Positions 24,520-33,098 of a DNA stretch of 64,000 bases are shown here, one piece after another (positions within the stretch are counted from its first letter, which is position 1; the number at the start of each line of letters is the position of its first letter). The DNA is from an uncultured Cellvibrio sp. GTDB taxonomy: Bacteria; Pseudomonadota; Gammaproteobacteria; Pseudomonadales; Cellvibrionaceae. Location of the stretch: positions 186,001 to 250,000 of the forward strand of contig CALFXJ010000006.1 of assembly GCA_937958105.1 (NCBI GenBank), read 5' to 3'. Position numbers and translations under genes: made by a program. The notes beneath the pieces are model-generated. The model did not search any database. It worked only from the letters and a program-made list of their open reading frames with translations, and was not told the DNA's origin.

Positions 24520-24758
24520 TACATGTGTCCGTCAAAAAAGGTAAGTACGCGGCTATTCTACTGAAATCTGGCGTTTTTTGTGGATGTTTTTATCAATGGG
24601 AGACATTGAGTTCGGCAATTGTAGCTATAAGCGTAATAGAGAGAATGGGGCCAGTTTTGCTGAATTCAAAATTTCGTTAATTCCCTGTCGAAAATGGGGC
24701 TCGGTTAGCGACTATTCCATGAATGCTCATTAAACACACCAATGAAGAGGGTATAACA

Positions 24759-25190
24759 ATGAAAGTCATGGTAATTGTAAAAGCGACTCCCAGTTCCGAA
24801 GCCGGCATCATGCCCAGCACCGAATTAATTGAGGCCATGGGAAAATACAACGAGGAGCTGGTGAACGCCGGGATTATGCTGGCGGGCGAGGGACTCCATC
24901 CCAGTTCAAAAGCTGTAAGAGTACATTTCTCCGGTTCCAGCCGCACCGTCACCGACGGTCCATTTGTGGAAACCAAGGAGCTGATCGCCGGCTTCTGGAT
25001 GTGGCAGGTGAAATCCATGGATGAGGCGATTGAGTGGGTAAAACGCTGCCCCAACCCCATGATCGAAGACTCGGATATCGACATTCGCCCGGTTTACGAG
25101 CTGGAAGACTTCGGCGACGTAATCACCCCGGAACTCGCCGAGCAGGAACAAAAACTCCGCGAACGTCTGGAAAAACAATCCCAGGCCTGA
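24759..25190 (+). CDS. YciI/DGPF-domain protein
   Basis: A 143-residue protein of the YCII-related (DGPF) family, named for the TVTDGPFVETKELIAGFW motif seen at about residues 62-80. These small ferredoxin-like-fold proteins are uncharacterised; some are encoded beside ECF sigma factors, but none is present here. The C-terminal 30 residues (PELAEQEQKLRERLE) form a charged helix. ATG 24759 is chosen because AGAGG at 24746-24750 lies 8 nt upstream; an in-frame ATG at 24723 has no ribosome site. Alone, followed by a REP-like element. Confidence 0.85.
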   Translation: MKVMVIVKATPSSEAGIMPSTELIEAMGKYNEELVNAGIMLAGEGLHPSSKAVRVHFSGSSRTVTDGPFVETKELIAGFWMWQVKSMDEAIEWVKRCPNPMIEDSDIDIRPVYELEDFGDVITPELAEQEQKLRERLEKQSQA

Positions 25191-25214
25191 CGCAGACACC
25201 CGCTGACACTACCC

Positions 25215-25244
25215 GTAGGTCGGATTAGCGCAGCGTAATCCGAC
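25215..25244. repeat. REP-like palindrome, copy 12 (last in the window)
   Basis: GTAGGTCGGATTAGCGCAGC then GTAATCCGAC, identical in core to copy 11. Lies between convergent genes. Confidence 0.92.
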
Positions 25245-25268
25245 ACCTCACCAGGCACTCTCTCTCCA

Positions 25269-28200
25269 TCAACTCTCCCAAAACACCTCCACCCATCGTT
25301 TCTCCCGCAAACACGGAAAATACAAAGCCGTCCGGATTTCACGGCCATCCAAGGCAGCAAACCACTCACGATAGCGTTCCAGCTGCTTTCGATAATTCTC
25401 CACCTCGGCCGCAACAAATTCCGTTTCCGTTTGAGACTGCAACGGCTCGCTGCTCTTGTAATCTACGATCCAGCGCTGGTTGTCCACCACAAAGGTGCGA
25501 TCAATGATCGACTCCCGCAGGCGGTCGCTGTGTTGATAAATTGCCAGTTCGCAGGCGCTCTGTTCGTAAGTATTGTCCAGCAGCCAGCGGCCCCGGGGAT
25601 CACGTAATGTCTGCGTCACCGCCTGGCTGATCCGCTCCAGTGCCTGGTTGAGTTCGCCACCCTGCCAGCCGGACTGGCGCAGTTGAATCTGCCAGAACGG
25701 GATCTGCTTATGCAGGTAACTCGCCAGCTCGTCTCCCGTCAGTTCATGTACCAGATTGTTTTCCGTAATCACCTGTAACGCCCGATGGATCAGCGTACCG
25801 GTATGGCGTGCCAGGCGATTGCTGCGGGTTTCCGGCTCCGGCAGGTTCTCCTCATCATCGTATTCGTGGCCGCGATACTGTTTGAGCAGGGCGATATCCG
25901 CCAGTGGCGGAGCCTGCCATTCGGGCTTAAGGCGCAGAATGTGTTGCAGGCCCGGGCGCTCAATCGTCAGCGCAAGTTGCTGGGCGGGTGCGTTTAGCTG
26001 TTTTGTCGGTAGCTGTGCGTGAGTTTTAACCTGTTCCCAGATGCTGGCCAGCAATGAACTTTTATTGGGCGTTGCAAAGGTTTCTTCTTTTTGCTTTACG
26101 CAGGCCAGCAGATGCAGACGCTTAATGGCGCGGGTGCAGCCAACGTACAACAGACGGGTTGCTTCGTAATGTTGCTGCTTTTCTTTTTCTGCGCGCATAA
26201 AGCGATAAATTGCACTGTGATCCTCGCCGGTGGCGGCCAGGGGACCGAGGAGCAGCTGATGTTCGCCCTGAGCATCCAGTCGCTCCTGCCACATCAGCAG
26301 TTCGTTGTCATCGCGGCGGGGTAAACGATCCAGTCCGGGAATAATGACCGTATCAAATTCCAGTCCCTTGGATTTGTGGATGGTCATGACCTGCAGGCGC
26401 GGGTCAGCATCTGCGCGCGGTTTGGCATAAAGCTTTTCTACAGCGGCGGTGAATTCCTGCCAGTCGCGAATGCCGCCCCCCTCGTCATAGCGATCGAGCA
26501 GCGCAAAATAACTGGTGGCATTGTCATTATCGTTGCTGTCGAGCAGAACGGCGGGTCCGCCTAACGCGAGCCAGATGCCTTCAATCCATTGCCGCAAAGG
26601 TTTGCGACGCCGCTGACGCATGGCCGGGTGGATGACGGACATGAAGCGGGCGATCAATGTTTTTCCGGCTGCACTCAGCAGTTCGATGTGCTGGTAGTGC
26701 TGCAGCTGTTGCCAGATCAGCGGGTATCCGGTTTCTCTCAGACGTGGACTGAGTTCACCCAGGTCGGCATTCACCAGCGCATGCAGGTCATGCAGATCCA
26801 GTCCGCACCAGGGTGCGCGCAGCACCGCCAGCCAGGCGATTCGGTCATGGGGATTCAGCAGGGCGCGGGTCAGTGATATCAAATCCACGATGGCCATCCG
26901 GCTGGCAAGACTGTCGATATCCGTGGCCTGCCAGCGCAGGCCTGCAGCACTCAGGGCTGGCAGGATCTGCGCGAGGTGTGTACGCGTGCGAACCAGGATT
27001 GCAACAGTGCCCTCAGGATTTTCTGCCCGGGCTTCCTGCACCAGCCGGACAACCTGTTCAGCTTCACGCTGCTGGGCAGTTTGTTTGTCCTGCTGCGCCT
27101 CATCGTCACTGTTGTCTTCTTCGCTGCTCGAATAGGGGCAGGCAAAAAAATTCACTGCGCTTTCGGGCAGTTCCTGATTAAACGCAATGGATGGAGAATA
27201 TTTTACGGCGCCGCGACTGATGTCATCCTGCGGTGGAAAGGCGCAGTGGAACGTGCTGTTGACCCACTTCACAATGCCCGCCTGGGAGCGGAAATTCACG
27301 CGCAGATCCAATGCCTGCAGGTGCACTGAACCAATGCCTCGCTGACGCGCATCAAGAAATAAACCCACGTTGGCGTTTCGGAAACCGTAACAGGACTGCA
27401 TACCGTCACCCACAATAAACAAGGTGCGTCCATCGCCCGGCTGCCAGCCGGCAGTGAGCTTTTCCAGCAGGCGCAGCTGCGGACTGGCGGTATCCTGAAA
27501 TTCGTCCACCAGAATGTGGCGGATACGGTAATCCAGTTGTAAGGCAATATCACTGGGTTCGTCTTCTTCACCCAGCGCCATCAGCGCGGCCTGGGAGATC
27601 GCACTGTAGTCAGTGGCGCCCAGCTGTTTGAACACCAGTGTCAGTTGTGCAACCAGCAAGGGCAGCAGACGGGTCAGGCTGTCGAGCAGGTCCCACTGTT
27701 GATCTTCGTAAGTTGACGTGGGTAAACCGCGAATGCCCTGCAGCAGGGCAGCGCAATCGGGTTGCAGTTCCTGCAGTGCGCCGATCAGTGCAGCAAACCG
27801 TTCTTTGAGTGCGGCGTTTTCTTTGCCTGCCGGAAAACCTTCATTCTTGGTGAGGCGGGCGCGGTAGCTGCCGGTATTGGTCAACAGCAGATCGGTGAAG
27901 GCGATCCACTGATTAATGGCTTTAGGGTCGCACAAGGGCAGACCGGTCACGCCGAGCAATTCACGGATGCGATGTTTCTGCGGTGACTCACGTTCAAGGT
28001 TGGTGGCTGCCTGATCCGCGATCGCACACAGTTCACTCGCGTGCAATTGCAGACAAGTCTGTACTTGTTGCAGGTGTTCAACAATTACCTGATGCAGTGT
28101 CTGCTCAAGATATTCCCGTGCGTGCTGCTGACGGGCTTGTAACAATACTTCCAACCATTGCTCGCGTTTTCTGAGCAGTGCTATCAGCAGATTTTCGATG

Positions 28201-28787
28201 CTGGCGAGGTTGTTATCCAGGTGGCGTAAAAGCCGGGCGAGGTCGTCACGCAGCGGTGAGTCCTGCTCCAGCAGTGCAAAAAATTCACGCACAGCTAACC
28301 GATACGCTTTGTCGGCATCTTCCAGCGTATCGGGCTGTGCGCCGAGGCCACTGGCGAGCGGTAATTGTTTGGTGATTGAACGGCACAGGCTGTCGATCGT
28401 CTGTACGCGCAGGCGTTGGGGGCTGAACAACAGATTCCAGTTTAATTCGCGGTCGCGTTGCAGCACCGCCTGTGCGAGTTTCCAGGTCAGGCGCGCATGA
28501 GGATTTTCCGGCTCCGGTTGTTCCGCTGCCTGCCACAGGGCCTGAAGGATACGATCCTGCATTTCGCCGGCCGCTTTGCGGGTAAACGTAATCGCCAGCA
28601 CTTCTTCGGGCGCATCGCAATAAGCGAGCAGTGTTAATACACGCTGGGTCAGCAGCCCGGTTTTACCGGAGCCGGCCGGTGCTGATACCGCGAAGGAGCG
28701 GGTCGGGTCGAGCGCGGTGCGGCGCGCATCAATGTCCGGTGGAGCGTCCGGCGAGAAGCTGGCGTGAGGTAATTGATCGAGGTTCAC
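25269..28787 (-). CDS. UvrD/RecB-like helicase-nuclease
   Basis: A 1172-residue superfamily 1 helicase with a C-terminal RecB-type nuclease. Walker A is SAPAGSGKTGLLTQ (about residue 35). Motif II is LVDEFQDTASPQLRLLEKL (about 425). GDGMQSCYGFRNAN, RVNFRSQAG, VMTIHKSKGLEFDTVIIPG (about 800) and EATRLLYVGCTRAIKRLHL complete the helicase set. IDRTFVVDNQRWIVDYKSSE (about 1096-1110) is an intact PD-(D/E)XK-like core. The combination is that of AddA/RecB subunits of double-strand-break resection. The partner gene upstream overlaps by 4 nt (ATGA), so they form a two-subunit complex by inference. No RecC, RecD or Chi-recognition subunit is visible. Confidence 0.9.
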   Translation of the reverse strand: MNLDQLPHASFSPDAPPDIDARRTALDPTRSFAVSAPAGSGKTGLLTQRVLTLLAYCDAPEEVLAITFTRKAAGEMQDRILQALWQAAEQPEPENPHARLTWKLAQAVLQRDRELNWNLLFSPQRLRVQTIDSLCRSITKQLPLASGLGAQPDTLEDADKAYRLAVREFFALLEQDSPLRDDLARLLRHLDNNLASIENLLIALLRKREQWLEVLLQARQQHAREYLEQTLHQVIVEHLQQVQTCLQLHASELCAIADQAATNLERESPQKHRIRELLGVTGLPLCDPKAINQWIAFTDLLLTNTGSYRARLTKNEGFPAGKENAALKERFAALIGALQELQPDCAALLQGIRGLPTSTYEDQQWDLLDSLTRLLPLLVAQLTLVFKQLGATDYSAISQAALMALGEEDEPSDIALQLDYRIRHILVDEFQDTASPQLRLLEKLTAGWQPGDGRTLFIVGDGMQSCYGFRNANVGLFLDARQRGIGSVHLQALDLRVNFRSQAGIVKWVNSTFHCAFPPQDDISRGAVKYSPSIAFNQELPESAVNFFACPYSSSEEDNSDDEAQQDKQTAQQREAEQVVRLVQEARAENPEGTVAILVRTRTHLAQILPALSAAGLRWQATDIDSLASRMAIVDLISLTRALLNPHDRIAWLAVLRAPWCGLDLHDLHALVNADLGELSPRLRETGYPLIWQQLQHYQHIELLSAAGKTLIARFMSVIHPAMRQRRRKPLRQWIEGIWLALGGPAVLLDSNDNDNATSYFALLDRYDEGGGIRDWQEFTAAVEKLYAKPRADADPRLQVMTIHKSKGLEFDTVIIPGLDRLPRRDDNELLMWQERLDAQGEHQLLLGPLAATGEDHSAIYRFMRAEKEKQQHYEATRLLYVGCTRAIKRLHLLACVKQKEETFATPNKSSLLASIWEQVKTHAQLPTKQLNAPAQQLALTIERPGLQHILRLKPEWQAPPLADIALLKQYRGHEYDDEENLPEPETRSNRLARHTGTLIHRALQVITENNLVHELTGDELASYLHKQIPFWQIQLRQSGWQGGELNQALERISQAVTQTLRDPRGRWLLDNTYEQSACELAIYQHSDRLRESIIDRTFVVDNQRWIVDYKSSEPLQSQTETEFVAAEVENYRKQLERYREWFAALDGREIRTALYFPCLREKRWVEVFWES

Positions 28788-31534
28788 CGCCGCTCCTCCA
28801 CTACCGGTATACTGCCGCTGTCAACCAGCGCGGTAATCGCTTCCTGTTCCAGTAAACGATTCAACGGCAGCAGATCCGTTGCATACTGCATCGCACCCTG
28901 ATCTTTAAAATCCACGCGGGCATCGCCTGCCATAAATTCCTGCGCGAGTCGCTGCAGACTGTTCTGCCATTCGGCCAGTTGTTCCTGCCACGCCAGCGGC
29001 GGAGGCGCGATGCCTTCGTGGGGCAGGGAAAGTTCACCCGTGCCAACCCACTGGGCAGCTTTTGCGTTGAGCTGTGCAAAAGCTATGGCGGAGACCGGCT
29101 GGTCATGGCTCACTGCATAAAGTGGTAACTGCGGTTCATCGGGGCGCTCGCCAAGCCAGCTTTTTAACTTGGGCGATCCGGTTTTGTAATCAATCAACAA
29201 CAATTCTCCAGAATCCAGCTGATCTATGCGGTCAATGCGCAACTGCAGGGTCAGCCCGGCAAAATGAATTCTGCGCTGCTCTTCGATCGCCACCACGGAA
29301 AAGGGTGGACGAGTTTTTTCCTGCTGCAGCCACTCCCACAGCAGACCTTCGAGCCGCTCCCGTTCCAGCGCGCAATAAAACGCCCCCAATTCTGCCGGGC
29401 GTCGCTGTTGTGCCGGACGCAGCGCTTCGGCTGCCGCGCTGGTGATCAGGTTGCGCAGCTCGTCATCGGGCAAGCCCAGCAGCTGACGGGAATTACCCAG
29501 TCGACGCCAGATAATTGCCAGGGCATCGTGCAGAATGTTACCGCGTTCAATAGCCGAAAACCCGGCGACTGCTTCGATAACCTGATCGGCGCCGAGGCGC
29601 AAGCGTGCAAATGCATTGAAGGGGCAGGCCGCCTGTAATTTGAATAAATTGCTGCCGCCCCGCACCGGGTTTTGATTCGGTATCAATTGCGGACCGCGTG
29701 CGACATGCACCAGTTGCCACTGGCGGGTAGCGGCAATGGTCTGCAGATTCTGCTGCGAACAGCTGAGTTCATCAGCAACCAGATCGGTTAACGGAATTTC
29801 CGGAATGGAACGAATCAATGCGCTGGGACGCAGTTCATTTTCGGCATCACTGTGGGCGGAACTGAACACGACCTGTGCGGCACAATGGCGATAGTTTTCC
29901 GTTAATGCCTGTGCAAAAACCAGTTCACGTTCGGCGCTGGCATGAGGCATTTGATATTCGCGTTGCAGCGCTACCGGCAGCAGCGGGTTGGGTGCAGGTA
30001 CTGGCGGCCACTGGCGATGATGCAGTCCCAGCACCCAGCAGTGCGTAAAACGCAGGCCTGCGCCTTCCAGTGCACCGAGGATCTGAATGGGTGAGTCGGG
30101 CGTCTGTGCCTGGAACGGGGTCTTGCCCGCAAGGTTGCGTAATTGCTTGAACGCCTGATAAAGATCAAGCCGTAAGCCGGTACTGTCGAGAGTGGCAAAT
30201 TCGTCCAGCACCTGATACCAGAGTTTAACCTGCTGAAACTCCTGGCTATCCAGGCGGCGCGTGCCTGGCCAGCCCAGCAGGGCCAGATGTTGTTGAAAAA
30301 AATCCACCCAGTAAGCTGCCGGGTGTTGGCCGAGTCCGGCACGGCGCTGATTTTCCAGTGCGATAAAACGAGCAGCAAGAGAATCGACGGCAGGAATCTG
30401 GAGGGCATCGCAGACTTTACTGCAGTGATAGCGCAGATCCGCTGCGCTGATCTTGAATTTCCCCTGCTTGCGTAATTGCTCGCAGACACCGGCGCGCACC
30501 GTCCACTCATTATCGGCATCGCCAAAAAAAGGCGATTGCAACAGATCGCACAAGGGATCCAGTTCCCAGGGACCGCGTGCGAGATTCATTAATTCCAGTG
30601 CCGCGTGAATAATGGGAGTCACCGCCAGCGGTGTACCGGCAGAAAAGTTGAAGGGCAGAGTGTAGCGCGGCTTTTCCGGCATCATCGCCAGGGGTTCAAA
30701 CACCTCGGTAAACAGGCGCTCGACCTGATCGCGACACTGTCCGAGATTGGGCACGATGATGCCAATCACGGCATTCTGATCGTGCTCCAGTACTTGTCTG
30801 GCCCACAAGGCGGCCGAGCGAATCTCAGTTTCATCATCGGTCGCGCTTACACGGTTGATGCGGTTGTCTTCAATGCGGTGGCTTGGCAATACAATAATTT
30901 CAGGGCTGGCCTGTGCGAGCACGTGATTGGTGAGCGGTGGAATATCGTCAAATCCCTGCAGATAAATTCGTGGTGGACGCGGGAGTACGCCAGCAGAAAA
31001 TGCTTCAGCGACGATAGCGTAAGCGGTCTCTTCCGTAATCAGTTGCATCTGCGCAAGACGCGTGTTGAATTCATTCAACCAGATGATGAAGTGCTGGGTA
31101 TTCTGATTGGCAAAGCTGGACAGGTCCGCATCGGTCAGACGCCACAGCGCCAGATTGCGCAGAGCACTGTCGGCGCTTTGCGCCAGGGGTTCAGGCTGCA
31201 GCAAAGCATCGCTCAGGTTGGAGTTGGTGATGACGTCTTCCCACAAGCACTGACGCTGCGCCGCACTGGCGATCATTGCCTGACTGGGGCCGTAAGCGAG
31301 GTCCTGTAGCTGGCGCCAGCACTCGCGCAGCCATTGATTCAACGGATAGATCCTCGGTGCTGCCCAGACTGATTGACCAAGGTTCTGCTGATACACACCG
31401 TAAGCGCGCAGGATGTGATTGCGCAGCCGGTTATTCGCCGTGAGGATCAAATCGCCCTGATTCAAGGCGGGGAGCAGAGGAGAGATGTCGAACAATGCTG
31501 CGACCATGCCGGAAAAGCCTGTGCCAATTACCAT
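28784..31534 (-). CDS. AddB-like PD-(D/E)XK nuclease, probable DNA repair protein
   Basis: A 916-residue partner of the helicase-nuclease. The helicase-like region has no Walker A: where AddB proteins would have it, the sequence reads LILTANNRLRNHILRAYGVY. The C-terminal nuclease core is RIDRIDQLDSGELLLIDYKTGSP (about residue 765-785, in two halves), with conserved Asp and DYK. AddB nucleases normally have one Cys before and three after this core for an iron-sulfur cluster. Here I see the first-type Cys (QAACPFNAFARLRL) but no cysteines at the C-terminus. It resembles the proteobacterial family named probable DNA repair protein. ATG 31534 is the longest start; ATG 31507 (MVAALFDI) is equally plausible. 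Confidence 0.82.
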   Translation of the reverse strand: MVIGTGFSGMVAALFDISPLLPALNQGDLILTANNRLRNHILRAYGVYQQNLGQSVWAAPRIYPLNQWLRECWRQLQDLAYGPSQAMIASAAQRQCLWEDVITNSNLSDALLQPEPLAQSADSALRNLALWRLTDADLSSFANQNTQHFIIWLNEFNTRLAQMQLITEETAYAIVAEAFSAGVLPRPPRIYLQGFDDIPPLTNHVLAQASPEIIVLPSHRIEDNRINRVSATDDETEIRSAALWARQVLEHDQNAVIGIIVPNLGQCRDQVERLFTEVFEPLAMMPEKPRYTLPFNFSAGTPLAVTPIIHAALELMNLARGPWELDPLCDLLQSPFFGDADNEWTVRAGVCEQLRKQGKFKISAADLRYHCSKVCDALQIPAVDSLAARFIALENQRRAGLGQHPAAYWVDFFQQHLALLGWPGTRRLDSQEFQQVKLWYQVLDEFATLDSTGLRLDLYQAFKQLRNLAGKTPFQAQTPDSPIQILGALEGAGLRFTHCWVLGLHHRQWPPVPAPNPLLPVALQREYQMPHASAERELVFAQALTENYRHCAAQVVFSSAHSDAENELRPSALIRSIPEIPLTDLVADELSCSQQNLQTIAATRQWQLVHVARGPQLIPNQNPVRGGSNLFKLQAACPFNAFARLRLGADQVIEAVAGFSAIERGNILHDALAIIWRRLGNSRQLLGLPDDELRNLITSAAAEALRPAQQRRPAELGAFYCALERERLEGLLWEWLQQEKTRPPFSVVAIEEQRRIHFAGLTLQLRIDRIDQLDSGELLLIDYKTGSPKLKSWLGERPDEPQLPLYAVSHDQPVSAIAFAQLNAKAAQWVGTGELSLPHEGIAPPPLAWQEQLAEWQNSLQRLAQEFMAGDARVDFKDQGAMQYATDLLPLNRLLEQEAITALVDSGSIPVVEERR

Positions 31535-31592
31535 TAACAGAGGGCGTTATCATGGCATAGCGATGCAGGTAAGGCTATGTTTAGGGCCTGTA

Positions 31593-32429
31593 TCAACAGC
31601 TGACGATATCAAGGTGTTGCAGTGCAAAATCCGCCAGGGCAGGGCGCAGTCGTTCCACCTCCGGAGTGGCGCAGGTGAAGAGCGCCAGATGAGCCTGGCG
31701 ATTTTCCGCTTGCGTCAGCAGGTGCTGTTGCTGCAATAAAAACTCAACGCGCCGGGCTATCGCTTCGCCGGAGTCAATCAGCTTGATATCCGCTGGCAAA
31801 TTGTTGCGCAGCTCATCCATCAGCAGCGGAAAGTGTGTGCAGGCCAAGACCAGGGTATCCATCTCTGCACTGCGTGGCGCCTCAAAGAAGGGGGCCAGAA
31901 TCGCCGCAGTTTTTTCCGGTGCAATGGTTTCGCCCCGGAGTTTTTGTTCCGCCAGTTGTACCAGTTCGCTGCTGCCCACAGAGATCACCGTGCAATCCGC
32001 CGCGTGCTGTCGGATAAGGTCATGGGTGTACGGACGTGCAACTGTTGCCGGCGTAGCCAGTAGCCCGATCACCTTAGTCTGGGAGATAAGCGCTGCAGGT
32101 TTTATGGCCGGCACTACACCGACGATCGGCTGGCTGAAGTGACTGCGGATGTGCGGAAGCGTCAAGGTACTGGCGGTATTGCAGGCGACGACGATGATAT
32201 CTACCACACCATGTCGATCTTCGATGTGCTGCAGCAATGCGTGCAGGACTTTATCCACCCGCGCAATCAATTCTGCTTCAGATTTAGTGCCGTAGGGAAA
32301 AGCCGCATTATCTGAGGCGTAGAAATATTGGCAGGACGGTAAACGTTGCTGGACTTCGTGCATCACGCTCAGGCCACCCACACCGGAATCGAAGACCAGT
32401 ATACGCGGAGTATGCGGTATGGTGTTCAT
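31593..32429 (-). CDS. murI: Glutamate racemase
   Basis: A 278-residue enzyme that makes D-glutamate for peptidoglycan. VFDSGVGGLSVMHEVQ, YASDNAAFPYGTKSE, VVACNTASTLTLP (first catalytic Cys), and VLACTHFPLLMDEL (second catalytic Cys) are all present and in the right order. Length is typical. It follows the TPR-protein gene by 8 nt on the same strand, which suggests co-transcription; a functional link is not apparent. Confidence 0.95.
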   Translation of the reverse strand: MNTIPHTPRILVFDSGVGGLSVMHEVQQRLPSCQYFYASDNAAFPYGTKSEAELIARVDKVLHALLQHIEDRHGVVDIIVVACNTASTLTLPHIRSHFSQPIVGVVPAIKPAALISQTKVIGLLATPATVARPYTHDLIRQHAADCTVISVGSSELVQLAEQKLRGETIAPEKTAAILAPFFEAPRSAEMDTLVLACTHFPLLMDELRNNLPADIKLIDSGEAIARRVEFLLQQQHLLTQAENRQAHLALFTCATPEVERLRPALADFALQHLDIVSC

Positions 32430-32437
32430 GTAACGGA

Positions 32438-32935
32438 TCAGTTCCCCTGAGCTTGAAAAAGTTTCTGGTGCCCCTGGCTGGTAACCCCCGCGGGTGGTTC
32501 GTTCAATGCCTGACGGGACAACAGGCCGGCGATGGCGAAATAATACTTGCGATCCTCGGCTGAAAAAATATCCATACCCGCAATCTCATAAGCACGCAGC
32601 AGAGCAGTGCGGGCGCTGTCGCAGAGGCCCAGCTCCCACAGGCACTGCCCAAGACGCAGATGAATGAACGGTGCTTGTTCCATCTGCGGACAGCATAAAG
32701 CTGACTGCAAGGCTTCGCGGCCCTGCTGATACTGGGCGGAGCGAAAATAACTGTCGCCAATGGCAGTCAGAACCCAGCCCGCCTCGATCCAGTCCGTCTG
32801 CGGCTTGGGCAGAAGCAGCCAGGCTTGGTAGAATAGCCGCAATGCTGCTTTATAATCGCCGGCATCGTAATGCTGATACCCGGCAGTGCAGAACTGGCGG
32901 ATCTTGCGGGTGAGCGCGGGATCGGTGGGAGACAT
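32438..32935 (-). CDS. Tetratricopeptide-repeat protein
   Basis: A 165-residue soluble protein made mostly of TPR-like helical pairs: AGYQHYDAGDYKAALRLFYQ, GWVLTAIGDSYFRSAQYQQG, RLGQCLWELGLCDSARTALL. TPRs mediate protein-protein contact; no partner is evident. ATG 32935 is chosen because AAGG lies directly upstream at a suitable spacing; an in-frame GTG at 32947 is an alternative. It is divergent from rmuC and probably forms an operon with murI. Confidence 0.78.
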   Translation of the reverse strand: MSPTDPALTRKIRQFCTAGYQHYDAGDYKAALRLFYQAWLLLPKPQTDWIEAGWVLTAIGDSYFRSAQYQQGREALQSALCCPQMEQAPFIHLRLGQCLWELGLCDSARTALLRAYEIAGMDIFSAEDRKYYFAIAGLLSRQALNEPPAGVTSQGHQKLFQAQGN

Positions 32936-33098
32936 GATACCTTGCACAACTGGTCCGTGGGATGGCGATTGTATTTGGCCTCTTGCCCGCTATACAAGCA
33001 CATCCATGGATTCAGTGAACTGCCGCACCAAATAAAATCTTCATTGACCAACAAGCCAACCGCGAAAGGGCGGCTTATAACTTCACAGGAACAATTTC

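Noticed and set aside
25269..31534. Helicase plus nuclease pair considered as an anti-phage defence system
   Set aside because: The motif order, sizes and murI/TPR/rmuC neighbourhood fit chromosomal double-strand-break repair; no other defence genes, tRNA attachment site or composition shift are nearby.
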